A stretch of 64,000 nucleotides of DNA from positions 62,001 through 126,000 of the forward strand of contig JAGFBZ010002264.1 in the NCBI GenBank assembly GCA_018398805.1, in the 5' to 3' direction. Numbering within the stretch: the first letter of the stretch is position 1; the number at the start of each line of letters is the position of its first letter. This DNA is from Hirundichthys speculiger. Its lineage: Eukaryota; Chordata; Actinopteri; Beloniformes; Exocoetidae. The notes below the pieces were generated by a model. It had not been told where the DNA came from. It did not search any database and saw only the letters and a program-made list of their open reading frames with translations. Positions 23,601 to 38,200 of the stretch are shown here, in pieces. The position numbers and the translations under genes are program-made.

Positions 23601-26600
23601 TATAGTTCTTTTACAATGGATGACAAAAAAAATTGGAAATGAAACTTTAATTAGTATCTTGTATGACCTTTTGCATTAAAAAAAACTGTCAAACATACTA
23701 GGAATAAGCTTTTAGACGGATTCAAATCCCTCTGAATACAGAATAACTAGATATAAAACTTCATACACTGTGTTATCTTCATGTTATGGGTCAAGTAAGT
23801 TTTGCAGCTCCAGATGAATTTTATTAAGGGGAGAAAAAAAGTTAACTTTTGATAGTAAAGGTTGCCGACCCCTGACAGTATCGTCCAGGCCTGAGTTCAC
23901 GTGGGAGGAAGGAAGAATAATTACAGCTATCTTAGAGTCGTCGCCAGAGTTTTGGGTTTAATCGTCTCCTCGGGAAGCCGTGAGGCCGCGCAGCTCACAT
24001 CAGGTGAGTGAATCTATCCAGCGGCCAGAAACGGGTTCGGCGTACGCAGGTGTGAATTTTAATCCCGAGGCCCGAAAGTCCCGGTCCTGCAGTTATTAAT
24101 TCCCCGAAAACTCATCATTGCTCCGTGAAACCGCCGGACCTAAAATGGGTTTTCAGGTGCGGCTCCACGTCTTCGGTCCTCGCTCAGCGAACGCTAATGT
24201 GGCCGAGCCGCCAGCAGACGACGCCGGCCCGCCTCGCCTCGCCTCGCCTGGTTTTAATACTGGGGTAACTCAACGTTCTCGAGTCGGGGAAATCTAAAAG
24301 CGGGGGCTAATTTTCACAAGGTCGGCTGGGGGTCGAAGCATTTGGACGGTGATGCGTCCACCTGCCGCTGCGGTCCCGTCTGGCGCTTCCAGATAAACTG
24401 GATCTAGTTTCACGTCTCCGGTTGAGTCGCTGGTCATATAAATATAAACTGGGAGTAAAAGGGGCGATTACCGCTACTATCCTGAAGTCAAGACGGCGCT
24501 AAACTATAACGCACAATGTCCAACAGCAGCCTGAAGAGCGTTTCCCTGGTTTTAAAAGAACAAATGAGGGGATCATGAGCCATTTAGGACATTAGACGAG
24601 TCTGAAACGTGCACAGATGGACAGCTGGGTCATCTGTGGCGAAGACTGAACAAAAACCTAAAACGGCTCCTCGCTGTGCTGCGTAGCGATGATACCGATG
24701 TGCGTGCGTATTAAAATATCAGCTACCGCACCGGCGAAGTGCGGTCCAGGCTCAGGAGGAGGCGAGGCATAAATCTGCACCGGCGGTAATGAATGAACCA
24801 TTACGGAGGGAGACGTGTCTGGAGGAGGAGGAGAAATTAATAGCACCTGGATGAAAGACAGCAGTATTTTACTCCTGGACGCGCACGTCCGCGCGCTCGG
24901 ACGCCCTCAGGCACTTCCTGTCCTGAGACGGCGACTCGTCAGCAGGAAAATAGAAACCCACGGTCAAACGCCTCACCAGAACCACCCAAGTGACAACGAA
25001 AGACACGCGAGGGCGGATCGGGAGAGTCATCTGTCAAATCCACTGACGACCACATATGTTGTTAGTTATCAGTGGTTTGATTGATCATCAGATATTATTA
25101 TCAGAACTTTCAGTTACTTGCAATGAAAACTTGAGACTTAGTTCTGAAATGCGGAGACAATTACAGCACGTGAAAAAAGGCTGTAAAAGATCCAGTTTGT
25201 GCACGATAACTATCGGACCGATAACAGGAATGACCCGATAAGTCTGATATCACGACAAATAGCCCCGATAACATATTTATTTCTGTCAACACAGCAGTGT
25301 CTCACTCCCTCTGAGCCTTGAATAACCGGCAGTGAATGTTATGTTCAAGTAACGTCGTCATAATCAGAAAAAACGATTTCTCAATCAAGAAAATCAAGAA
25401 TACCCCCTCATGCCAGAAAACAACTCGTTAACTCGGTCATAATTTTAGTAGTTGCTGACTTTCATTGATATTCGCAGTATTTTCCCTCATGTTACACATA
25501 AAAAAAAGAAAAAAATAGAAAAGCCTGAAAGAACGACCAGCAAACGAGGGAACGTGGGAATTTACGTTACACCTTGAATGCAGCCTGCAGCACAGCGCTG
25601 ATCACAACAAACATGGCGGTGTGGAACTTGGTTAAAGTTTCAGAAGAAGATAGTTTGAGACGAATTGAGTGAATTGAAGGAAGCACAAGCTTTAATACGT
25701 AAAACGATCACCACCTACATAACAATCACTTCCATGTTTGAAATCATGCTAACGCAAGCTAACGGAAGCTAATGCTAACGTGCGCAAGCCAGCAGTCTCT
25801 CCTCTCCCTCATTCCTCTCATCTAAAGCTTCCATGAGATTAAAAAATAAAAAAATAAAAAACTACTGAACCTCATTTACTTACTTTAATTAAAAGGTATT
25901 AATTTAAATGGAACCACAAGCCAAAATCCTTTAAATGTTAATCTTTTTCAGTTAGTAATTCTGATGCATGTATTTCCATCAGTTCAAGGAGCCTTTATTT
26001 TTTATATCAGTCAGTAATGAACCTTATTTAAGTTAATGTGAGATATCAAATAGGTTTGTTTGATAGCTTTACGAAAATGTTTGAGAGGCTTGATAATAGT
26101 TTTTATTGGAAAAAATAAATATCTGTTCATTTACAAAGTCAAAAACTATTTTTGGTTTTGTTCATAGTATTGATGTAATGATCTTAGGTATATGTGCGTG
26201 TTATCGGTTATCGGTTTTAAAAAACAGTTATCGTGCATCCCTAGATCAGGTGATCAAAGTCAGAAAGACATGGAAACACGTACGTACACGTCCGGTCAAA
26301 CCCACCCGGCGGTATGAATCCCATCTGTCTCGTCTCCCTGTTGTTCCTGGATTATGATCAATAATAACCAGAGGACAGGCTCCATTCAGCCGCGTCTCCT
26401 TCAGTGCATTCAACCACCTTTGTACCATATAACATCATTTACACAATAACAACCCTACAGGAACCACGGAGGACCGCCCAACCATCACCGTCCGGGATAA
26501 TCAAACCAAATATGTGCTTCCGTGCCATTTGCTCAGCAAATTCACCGTACAAACGACCACCGGTTCCTCCAGCTCCTCTTCATCTCTAACCCTCCGGTTC

Positions 26601-29600
26601 AGCGGTGAACACGGACGTTAAACTGGACAATGAGGACATGAACTGGCCAGAGGAAGATGAGCTCCGAGTTCAAGACTGAGATCCCTCAGGGGTTGTTTCA
26701 GCTACGTGTCTTTCCTGCTTCGTCAGTCACCATCATGGCGTGTTGTGGCCTCCGAGTCGCTCTGATTAAGCTCAACAGCTGAAAAGTGTCTCAGCTGGAC
26801 TGAAAGCGAAACATTTAGCTGCTCCGTCTCTTCCCAGAAACTGTCAGAGTTGTTCTGGACGATCCTGAAGCCCACAGAAATACAACATCCTGAGCTCCTT
26901 CTGAGGAAACAGTCCTGGTAACTGACGCGCTGTCGATGCGTCAGATAATCTCGCCTTCCTGCTGAAGGGGAGGGTCAGTCTTTGACTGACACACACTGCA
27001 GTTCGTCCATCAGTCTTCTTGGGTCTGGAAGATGGACGCTGCAGACACTTTCTGAGAGATTTAATGGACTCTGAAGCAGCAGTGATAGCAGTGACGGACA
27101 TCCACACAACAACGACCAGCCGGCCGTCATGTCCCCAAGCGTCGCAGACAGACATAACAAGAACCGCCAAACAGCGGGAGACGAACGCCTCTTTGACTTT
27201 ACGGCGCAGACAAAATGAGTGACGCACTAATCCGATGCATTTATTCATTTAATACGTCTTGTGCTTCTGCAGTTTTCTGCTTCCTCTGCACAGAAACTGC
27301 TTATTCTGATATGTATTAAACCAACAATGAGCAGATTCTGTCAGTGGATAAGTTTTGTCTCTGAGCCCCTGCCCTCCTCCAACACCCCCCCTTTTTTTTT
27401 TGCTCATCAGCCGTTGAACGGTTTCACATCTGACCAGAGAGACGTTCTTAAAAGTCGCCCGTTGCTCCTCTTTCAGCACCTGGTGGGCTGCAATCACACA
27501 CTCCAGTGAAACGCAATGAAGAGTTAGCGGAGGAAACAAACAGCCCCGTTACCCGCTACCCAGCAGATAAACGCTCAAAACGCATCTGTGTGTTCGTGGT
27601 GAAGGTGTTTCAGATCTGAAACCGCCTGCTAAGAGTTTGGATCAGGGATGCAAGCAGACCTTATGAATAGGAAATTCAACTTCAAAGCCCCGCCAGATGG
27701 TTCCCTCGACAAGACGAAAGCTGAGAACTGGGGCGCCGGCAGATAACATCAGGCCTTAAACATCACATGACCAGGCATGACGCTGCAACGGTCTTCTTCC
27801 AAAGGTGAGAGACACACGGACGACTTCACAAACCAACACCAGCTCGGCTACGGCGTGGAAGCTGGTTGATGTTGTAGCGTAGCATAAACAGACTGATGTT
27901 CTTACATTTAAGAAGGGACTGCAGTTTCATTTTGTAGAACGTGTAGACCGCCCCTGAAAGACATTTGTGACTTCCACCGGTCCTGAAAACAAGGAAGTGA
28001 TGTCACCTCGTGGGTTTATGGACTGTTTTAATCCCCAATAGCAGCTGCACGTCCCTAGTCCTCACAGTTGCACCTAGTGCTGGGCAATATGACGATACAT
28101 ATCGTGGGGACGATAGAAAAGTGTGTATCGTGCCATTTCTCTTCTATAGTTTCTAACCTAATTTTATCAATTATTACAGCAAATATGTAATTAAATAACC
28201 TGCAATGATAAATTTGATAGAATCATATCTACTTCTACAAAGTAGCCTTTTATGTTTGCACTTTTATTCATGGTTAATGCCTTAAACAGAGTTCTCTTCA
28301 ACCCTGATGTTTACTTGAGACACTTTATATTGGTTTGCAAACTTTGCACTACAAGGTTACAGATTTCAGAAAGTTGAAAAATAATTTGTGTTTATTTTTT
28401 ATAGCTGAACTTCAGTGCAAAAATGTGTTTTTCCTCTCAGAAACTGTTGTACACTTTAAAAAAATGTGAAAGCTACTGTACCTCTGTACCTACCTGTTTT
28501 TGCTGCACTAAAATGTATGTTTGTGACAGTTCAGCTAAAGGTCCTTTCAAAATAAAGTTGAAAAGCAAGCAATGAAATTTTTGTCAAACTTTTCAGAGAA
28601 TAACTGAAAACATACTTTATTATGGTATATCGTGATATATACCGTTATCGTGATATAAAATAGTCCATATCATGATATATGATTTTTTCCATATCGCCCA
28701 GCACTACTTGCACCGATGTGGCCCAAATCCTGCCAAGGCTCGACAGACACCACCAAAGCCATGAAGGTCCAGTAACCTGCTACCTTCTACTGTCTGCTTC
28801 AGTTTCTCTGTTTCCACCTCTTCACATGTCAGTCGGTGTTCCTTCAGACTTCTTTGTTCATCACCAAATTCCCAGAGAAAGCATCAAACAGACATTTGGT
28901 TTCTGCCGACGAGATTTCTGAATTTCTAGATGACACTGCTGTGCAGGTATCGAGACTTAGATACCGGACCGATCGATGGTTTCAAAGCAGTTTCATTGAC
29001 ATGTTTTGATATTTGTTTTGATATTTTGATATTTATTTATTTAAATAAAAGTATTTTATCCTCCTTTTTTTTTTTAAGAGACAAAAAAGAGGGAGTTTTG
29101 TTATGTTTGTGGTGCATGGGGGTTGAGTGGTAATGGGAGGATGGCTTTGTGGCTTTGGGGTGTGTGATGGCTTTTATTTTGTTTTAATGCGCATCGTTTT
29201 TTTTTTAATTATTATTATTATTAATTAATATTGTTTTTTATTTATTTATTTTTTAATGTAAAGCACTTTTATTTATTTGTGTTGCCTGAGGGCATGAAAA
29301 AGCGCTCTATAAATAAAGTTTGATTTGATTTGATTTGACATCAGAAGAGACATGAGAGGTCTTCCCAACCATACCAGGAACCGGGCCAAGGAGCTCTGAC
29401 GCCGGACAAACGAACCGGACCTCAGGGGTCCAGTGGTGCTTGGGCACGCAGGACAGAGGCGTGAGAGGCGGGAGTTCTGTAACCACGTGACACGAACATC
29501 TACGGTTTAAGTTTGTCTGGCGACGTTTTGAACTTCACCGCCATCACTTTTCATTCAGTCTCTGAGCCGTCGTGTTGTGCCCGGGAACAAAGTTATAATT

Positions 29601-32600
29601 TGGAAATAAGAGATTAACAGAGCTTAGATATGGTGAATGCTCTCAGTAATGAAGAAAAAGAAAAAGGGCAGGTCACAGCTGTCAATCACTTCCAAAGTGC
29701 TTTGCATCTGTGGAGTTTAGAGTAAAGGCGTTGGAGTGACATTAGAGGGCGCCGCTCTCTTTAATCACCTCCTGAGTCTGCTCTCCGTCCGCCACAGTTG
29801 GGCGAAATCAACCCGTTGACCTTTTCACCCCATTTCAGTAATTAATCACCAAACGTTTCTGTTCAGCTCCGCGGGGTCGGCCAGGGACACGCTCTCGACG
29901 CAGCTGCCAAAAAAGCTTCTGGACGTCGCCGTGGATGAAAATGTACCCAGGAGAGTCGGACGGCTGCTGCTGCGATCGCCACGCCGGGGACGGACGCTCA
30001 ACACGTGGGACGGACGTTAACGGGAGGGTTAACGGTCCAGCAGTTATCACATTAGTTAGAAACCCCAGCAATGAAATCCACGCGACAGTCCAGCCTGAAA
30101 CAGAAATAATCCAAACAATCAAGGAAAGAAGGAGGGATTAGGATTCCCAATGCCTGCAGCTCTCTGGGCCATTTGTGTCAGACGTTTATCTTTATTCTAA
30201 ATAGATTTCAAACTGGAAATGCCCGTAGTCGCCACTGATCTACCGTTACATGAGTAACGTGGGCTGCCAAGACGCCAGAACGGTGACGGTAGATGTTACC
30301 TGCAGTTTAGAAAAAGCTTCATGAAGGGAAACTGTTTAAAAGCTGCATCAGTTCCCTAAAAAACTGCAAAACTGCAACTAAACTCTGTTTAAATCTAAAG
30401 GTAGTGTCCTGGTTGGACTGTTAAAGTGCATCAGGGATTAGGGGTGTGAAAAAAAATCGATTTGGCAATATATCGCGATTTTCGGCCGCCCAATATAATA
30501 TCGATTATTTTTTACAATGCTGTCAGTATGTTGTAATGGTTACTTAAATGTGCAAAAACACTAATAATAAACAATAATATGGTCACTTTGAACCCCTGAC
30601 TGTCTGTTTATATTACTTAGTTATATTACCTAGTTTTAAATCTGCAATTTTATCTCATTATTTTGTAAATATTTCAGGTGTTTATTCTATTTTCTATTTC
30701 TATTCTATTTTATATGATTACTGGGCTTGCTCCGGGACCAGGGTAACTCATTTCATTTCATGTTAACATGTGTTGAAATGACAATAAATGATCCTTGAAA
30801 TCCTTAAATAGGTTGTTTTGAAGCAAATAGTTTTGACTCAATTTGTCCTCTGAATGATCAATATCATCTGATCAACAAGTTTTTTTATCTCTACTTTTAA
30901 TTTTGATATTAATTGGGTAATATATCACAATATCGCATATGTGATATAAATCGCATTGTGACCAAGTATCATATTCGTATTGCGAGGTCCTTGCCAGGTT
31001 CTGGTTGAGACCGTCTCTTTACAGAGACATTTACGGCACACTGAGACAGTTTATTTATATAAACCGTCTCCGCTGATATTCATTACTTTTAGGAAGCTCC
31101 TCTATTTCACGTTAAAGTAGCTTTAGGGGAACAGTGCAGTAAAAAAAAAAAATATGTTTCTATTAGTATCTAATCTCCTGGCAAAATGAACTGTTAAGTT
31201 TTTAGTACCTTAGAATAAACTATTTATGTCTGTCCATGAGGAGGTCTTCCTGCAAGGCAGAACAGCCACGTTTAGGTCATAAAAATGTGTTAAAACACCG
31301 TTAAAGGGGATGAAGTAGAACGTGGAGGAATCAGTGTCGTTGCTTATTCAACCTTAAACCGAAAAAATGAGCCAGATCCTTTTCCTTTAGACCAGAGGTG
31401 TCAGACTCACTTCCACTGAGGCCTCAAAGGGCCAGATTAACAGCATAAATGTAAATAAATGTAAATCAAAATAAATTAAACGACACCTTATTTTATTGTT
31501 AAATAACGGTTTCTATATTATTATGTATTCAAGTTTTAAATATTTAACTCATTACATCACTCAGAGCAGTGGTTCCCAAACGGTGTGCCGAGGCACACCA
31601 GTGTGCCTTGAGACAAGTGCGGGTGTGCCGTGGGATTTTGGGACAACATGGTTTCCTGCAGACCTTATTTGGCCAGGCGGCCCGCCCGGCCTAAAATCTC
31701 GAGCGCCCGGGCTACAATGTCGGGAAAAAAAAAAATGCATGCAGCAAGCGACACGCAGCGCTTGAGAACTGATCAGCGCACATAGTTTGTGTTATAATGA
31801 ATTAATGTTGATTCTCTAGTGCTGCGCTGTTTGCCTGCAGTGCATTCTGGGCCACCTCTCTCTCTCTCTTTCACACACACAGTGATAACCTCTCTGTCGA
31901 TCACTCACGTTTGACAGCTCACGTCTCGTCTCACTTCAATACAAGTTTTCCTCCGCTCGCTTTTATGTCGGTCCGTAATTATTTATAGTCAGTAGAGATT
32001 CTGGTAAACTTTATTCGTAATAGACCCGGTGCTTTTGTTTTGAGCAGACAGTGCGACCTCTCACTGCCGTTTTTTTTTTTTTTTTTGGTTCGACAATTCA
32101 TTAAAGTGACACACGCACACACTAATCACTATGTAATTTACTGGTATGCAATTGATCAGTAGTAGAGTAAATGAGACATAGTCTTTTAGTTAAGAAACTG
32201 AGGTAGCCTACACTTTATAGTGTTTTCCATAATCATGTTTGTTGTTAAGCAACTTCTTTCATATTTTGAGGGCAAAAATAATAATTGAACAATCTAATTA
32301 ATTAAGTAATTTATCCTTTTTTTTTGGTTCTCGTCTACCGTTCTCGGCTTGAAACCCCCCCCTACCCCCCGGCCAAAGTTTTTTCCTGCAGGAAACCCTG
32401 GACAACCATACAGTATATTATTATTGCAATATACAATTACAGAAAAGTAATTATTTTTTAATTTACTATAGGCCTATCACTACTTTGTATGAACTCATTT
32501 AATATTACGGAGGCAAGCTCACAATTCTTAAACAAAAAACCCTCAAAGAGAACTCCATATTTTGCTGATCAGGCAGTTGCGCAGGTGGGAATTATATGAC

Positions 32601-35206
32601 TGTGACACATCAAGACATCCAACGTAAACACACATAACGAGAGGGAAAATCTCTTGTGCGGAGCAAACCATCAACCACCAGTGCAGAGGCTGCCGACAAC
32701 CCACCGAAAGAAAAGAGAAAAAAAACTGTCAACAGACAGTATCACCTAACCCTAACCCTAGTATTCAATTTTGTGACATGTCTGGTTTAAATGGGTGTGT
32801 TGCTGCTTTGATGAAGCCTAAATTGATGAAGTTTCAAATTAATTGTTGAAATATTTCATTTATAAATATTTCATGAGCAATATAGTTGTCTTTGTCATAT
32901 TTAATTTTATATTAGTAAACAATTATCCACATTTACAGATATTTTTCATGATATGAGTGATGAGAGAACACGTGCTATTTGGGTGTGCCTTGAGATTTTT
33001 ACTTGTCCTTTGGTGCGCCTTGGGCACAAAAAGTTTGCGAACCACTGACTCAGAGTATCAATTAGCTTGGTTTCAGAAGCAGAAGCGGTTCTTTGTTTTT
33101 CTTGGAGGCTAAGTTTAGCATACTTAGCTCCGTGTTTGTTGTCAAAATGCCGACGTAGATTAAACTCTTTCACAACTGACACAAAAGACATACTTGTATT
33201 TGTTTTCCTGTCGTTCATGAAACTGTCTTCCTTGTGCATCAATTTTTCTTTTCTTGGACATGTTGGGGTTAGTTTGTAGAGGTTTTTCTTAAGTCCATCA
33301 GTTCTGAAAACTGATGTCTTACTCATGGTGAGATACCGTTATCATTGTGGGTAACAACAAAATGCATTATGGGAGATGTAGTATATTGTTAACGCACGCT
33401 TTAAAGCGGTGTTAGCTTATTTTAAGTCCTAAAATATTGGTTTAAAATTTAAGTCAATAATGCACAAGCTCTCAAGGGCCGCATGCAATGACATGACGGG
33501 CCACATTTGTTTGTGTTTGACACATGTGCTTTAGCCCCTCCTCTTCCTCCGTTTAATGAAACAAACTCAAAAACTTTACTTCGAGCGCTGACGACTCAAA
33601 GGAGGATAAAAACACAGAAAAGACTGGATTGAAAGACTGGATTAACCTTTAAAATAGCCGTCATCTCTGGTCTGACCAGGAGACTTCCCTTAAAAGGTCC
33701 CGCGTCTTGCTACTCTGACTGAACCGTGATAGTAACCGGGCCCAGTTTGGAGTCGAGCGTGAAGCGGCGGAGATGGAGCGACTCTGTACCGGTCCGACGT
33801 GGTGAAGGCTTTTTACCGTACAGGGAAGGATGGAGGCGGCGGCTGGGGAGGGGGGAGGTCTGCTGGACTGACACTGAAAATGTCCCGTGCTCAGCTCAAT
33901 ACATCTATCGTATCTCCTCGTCAAACTATTCACTGAAAAGATGCAACAGGATAAAAAAAGGTTTAAAATCAAATGAACATCAATGATAACAGAAAAGATG
34001 CGTCTCACAACAGAAACATAGTTGTACTTAGATGACTCTGGAGTGACTGAACTAAATCTCTTCTTTACCAGTAAACCCCAGTAATCACGCCCTCTGCATC
34101 TATATGTAATCTAACTGTAATTAAGAGCTCCAGTCGAGACTCTCAGTGCCCGTGGATCATTTTAATTGAGTTCAGCGTATATTAAAACAGCTCAGAGCCT
34201 CCCAACACGTCGGTTCATGAGAAGAATCAAAGTCTCGCTGCTTCATACACGGAGAACGGCGTAATATTAGATAGCACAGGACAGTTTATAGCCTTGATTT
34301 TGGCATTTATGATCAAAGACAACAGAAAAAACTTGAGCACGGTGGTATGGAATAGATACGACATAAAAGAGGCCACAGAGGCCCGGGAGATATGTAGAAA
34401 CCCTCATGATGAGTCACCGAGGGCGTGGGGGGGGCGTGGGGAGACGGGAGGAGACAGGAAGATGCTCGGGACGGGATTTCAGGGGCGAGCAGGGAAAGAT
34501 AACACAGAGCAGGGCAGGGACGACGGCCGGCGGGCAACGCCAACGAAAGAGAGACGACTGATCACCAGAGAGATGCTCCATCCAGACAGAATTAACACAA
34601 TTCATGAATTAAAAAGAAAAAGTCCTTTATGAACATCTGGATCCGTGGAGTTTCACGCTGCCTCCGTCAGGACGGCGTGAGGCTGCGAGCTGTGATTCAG
34701 CGCAACGCGCCCTGAATAAAGACGAGGTTTCATCCCTCCAGAGATTAATCAGCAATGAAAGTAGCGTTAGCTGAAGGGCAAACGGCGTCGGAGCCCGATG
34801 GAGAGTCTCGATAGCGTCTAGGAAGAACCGCTGAAAACACTGAAAACGTTTGGGGCCTTGAGTTTCTGATTTAAAGACCAGCCATGATACAGGGATGGAA
34901 GAAAAAAACAACAGCAAACACTGCTGTTGCTTTGCAGCAATTAAGAATACCGCGATAATATCCTAAACCGTGATAATCTGGTCACTATAATCGAGATATC
35001 AGATTTTCCATATCGTTACATCCCTAGTGCGGGCATTTCAGTTTCTTTTTTTAGAGATGGCATTCGGTCGACTGCTTATCTGCTGGCAGCAGAAGCGCCT
35101 CCATCCATCTCTTCTGGGTCCATCTCCGTCAACACTTCGACTCTCAGGGTCACAATTTAGCTCCATAAATTCAATTTCCTCAAAGGCTTACTTACAGAGG
35201 AGAACC

Positions 35207-35264
<58 letters not shown>

Positions 35265-38200
35265 TGCATCTCGTATCCAGATGATAAGTCCAGCAGGCTT
35301 GAGGATGCCAGTGACACAGACTGCAGACGGACCGTGAAGCCACGAGGAAGAACCCAGACGCTGAGGTATTAGTGTGACTTTATTTTTGATTAATTATCCA
35401 ATAGCTCAGCATAAACAGTCTAAAAAACTGTGTTCTCTTTCACTTCTAAACCTTTATGAAGCCGTGATTCAACGCCGCGTGGAACCACCTTTAGAGGAAA
35501 TGTCTCGAAGTAACATCTCGTCTCATTTCGTCTCTGCTTGGACGTTGCCTCAGTTCATCGAGGTTTCTTATGTACGTTGGCCGGAGCGTTCAGCATCGTC
35601 GTCCTGCTCCGTGACCCAGTTTCTGCCGAGCCTTAGCTGTCCAACAGATGGCCCGGAGAATACTCTCTGCAGAGGAGCTCATGATCAGCTCGATGACGAC
35701 GAGGTGCCGAGGTCATGCGGCTGCAGAACCAGCCGGTCACTTCTCCCTTCGCTCGTACTGGACAGTTAGCATGAAGTGTTTCTGTCGACGAGCTTTAGTC
35801 TCGTCAGCTCAACGGACACCGAACCGAAAGTCTAGAGGTTTGTTCAGCTGTCCTCAGCTGCGCTGCCTTTTGAATCCTTCAGACAAGCAAACTACCAAAA
35901 TGAATCACGCCTCGGATATTTAATGGCGCTCCAGATTAACGGCAAGATTGAAGGCACGGGCCCAGACAACGTGACGGGATACATGATGTTTACAGATGAC
36001 CCCAATGTAGGGATGCACGATAACTGTTTTTTGAAACCTGTTTACCAATAACCGATAACTTTCAGCTCCTAAAGTCCGATACCGATAACACACACATATA
36101 CCTAAGATCATTACATAAATACTATGAACAAAACCAAAAACAGTTTGGACTCTTTAAATGAACAGATATTTATTTTTTCCAATCAAAAACTATTGTCAAG
36201 CCTCTCAAACATTTTCATAAAGTTATCAAACAAACCTATTTGATATCTCACATTAACTTAAATAAGGTTCATTACTGACTGATATAAAAAATAAAGGCTC
36301 CTTGAACTGATGGAAATACATGCATCAGAATTACTAAACTGAAAAAATGCATTCCTCAATGACAATAAAAAACAATGCACAGGTATAATGTACTGACACA
36401 AGTTAGACTTGTCTGTGTGTGAAGAAACTGAAAAAAGTGCACTCCATAGTAACAAAGAAATTACGTTTAAAGTATTTTGGCTTGTGGTTCCATTCAAATG
36501 AATGCGTTTAATTAAAGTAAATGAGGTTTGGTAGTTTTGGAGTTTTTTTTTTATTTCATGGAAGCTTTAGATGAGAGAGATGATGGCGAGGTGAGGAGGG
36601 GGGAGCGGAGACAAGACTTGGTGTTGGCTTGCCCACGTTAGCTCACGTTAGCTCACGTTAGCTCACGTTAGCTGATGTTAGCTCACGTTAGTGCGATTTC
36701 AAAACTCCTTGGAAGCGATGGTTATGTTTCAGGTGGCTGATCAGGTTTTACGTATTAAAGCTTGTGCTATTTTTCCCTCCTTCGCTTGGAGGATTCGTCA
36801 CAAATAACCAGCGAACTATCTTCTTCTGAAACTTTAACGAAGTTCCACGCAGTCGCCTCCATGTTGTTTTTTTTTTTTTTTAATCAGCGCACTTTGCTGC
36901 AGGCTGCATTCAAGGTGTAACGTAAATTCCTCCGTTCCCTCGTTTGCTAGTCGTTCTTTCGGCCTTTTCTATTTTTTTTCTTTTTTTGTGTAACATGAGG
37001 GAAAATACTGCGAATATCGATTCAAGTCAGCAACTACTACTAAAATTATGACCGAGTTAACGAGTTGTTTTCTGGCATGAGGGGGGTATTCTTGATTTCC
37101 TGATTGAGTAATCGTTTTTCTGATTATGCCGACGTCACTTGAACATAACATTCACTGCCGGTCATTCAAGGCTCAGAGGGAGCGAGACACTGCTGTGTTG
37201 ACAAAAATATATATGTTATCTGGGCTATTCGTCATTATCGAGATGACGTCATAATTTCCTGTTATCGGCCCGATAGTTATGGGGTCGATAATTATCGTGC
37301 ACCCTACCTTAATGGCAAGTTGTGGTCTCCCAGAAGCTCTGAAATTCACAGATTGACACTGGCAAGACGAGATTTTACGACTGCAGCTTCTGACAAGCAA
37401 AGTTCATCCACAGAAGGTGAGACCGATGATGATGAAACAGAGGAAGAGAATAAAAGCTCATCTCCATGAAAAACTGCCGTCCATTCGTCTGAACGGTCAC
37501 ATGAAGACGACGGCCGGGTATTTCTGAGTCTCTAGTAAGTTTGCGACGGAAGCGAATGACTGGAACCCAGACAGAAGCAGAGATACGAGACCGGTGTCAA
37601 CCGTTAATAAAACCGCTGATTTTTACGTTAAAGTGGAGGAGAAAGCAGGCGCTGAAGTGTGATGCGACCCGGGCCACGTTTAAAACCACCCTTAACGAGT
37701 CCGGGAAGATTAACTACGTGACATTCAACTTTAGACCGCGGAGACAAGTTGATGGAGCAGATATAGAGCCGAGACACCTTTATTTCACCGCAGCGCCACT
37801 AAATCAAACAAACCTCATCACTGTCGAGCCCCAGAGCTGTTTCAATATGCAGCAGCAGCTAACGCGCCGGCTGGACCGCCGGCTGCAGAACCGGCGTGCA
37901 AAAACTAATCACAGGTGGGTCACCTGCAAGGGTTAGGGTTCAAACGATGTCGACGTCTGTCTCTGAGCAACACTGCGGAGGAAACCATGATTAATCGTCC
38001 AAGTATCGGCCTGCTTTCAAACCACGAAGGGCGTAACTCAATAAGAACCTGCTGCAGCTCGTCAGAGTAAAAGCAGATCAGGAACCATCTGCTGCAGACT
38101 TTCAAGGGTTGGCGCAAGCTGCCGTTTAAACCAATTAAACCCCGTAATAAACAATCCCGCTCCTCAAAAACAAACTATCAGGGCGGGAAAACCATTTACA

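Larger units (their letters stand above)
31393..33528 (-). mobile_element. hAT-like element, family J copy 2, carrying two nested hAT elements
   Basis: Ends CAGAGGTGTCAGACTC and GACACATGTG with flanks ctttagac and ctttagcc (6 of 8). It is split by element K at 31567-33047. The minus-strand ORF from 33326 contains [34 protein letters not shown] and [12 protein letters not shown], the finger region of the same transposase as in the other J copies; the ORF then runs into K. Confidence 0.88.

Noticed and set aside
32740..32765. CCCTAA telomere-like repeat
   Set aside because: Only two to three units inside transposon K; too short for an interstitial telomere.
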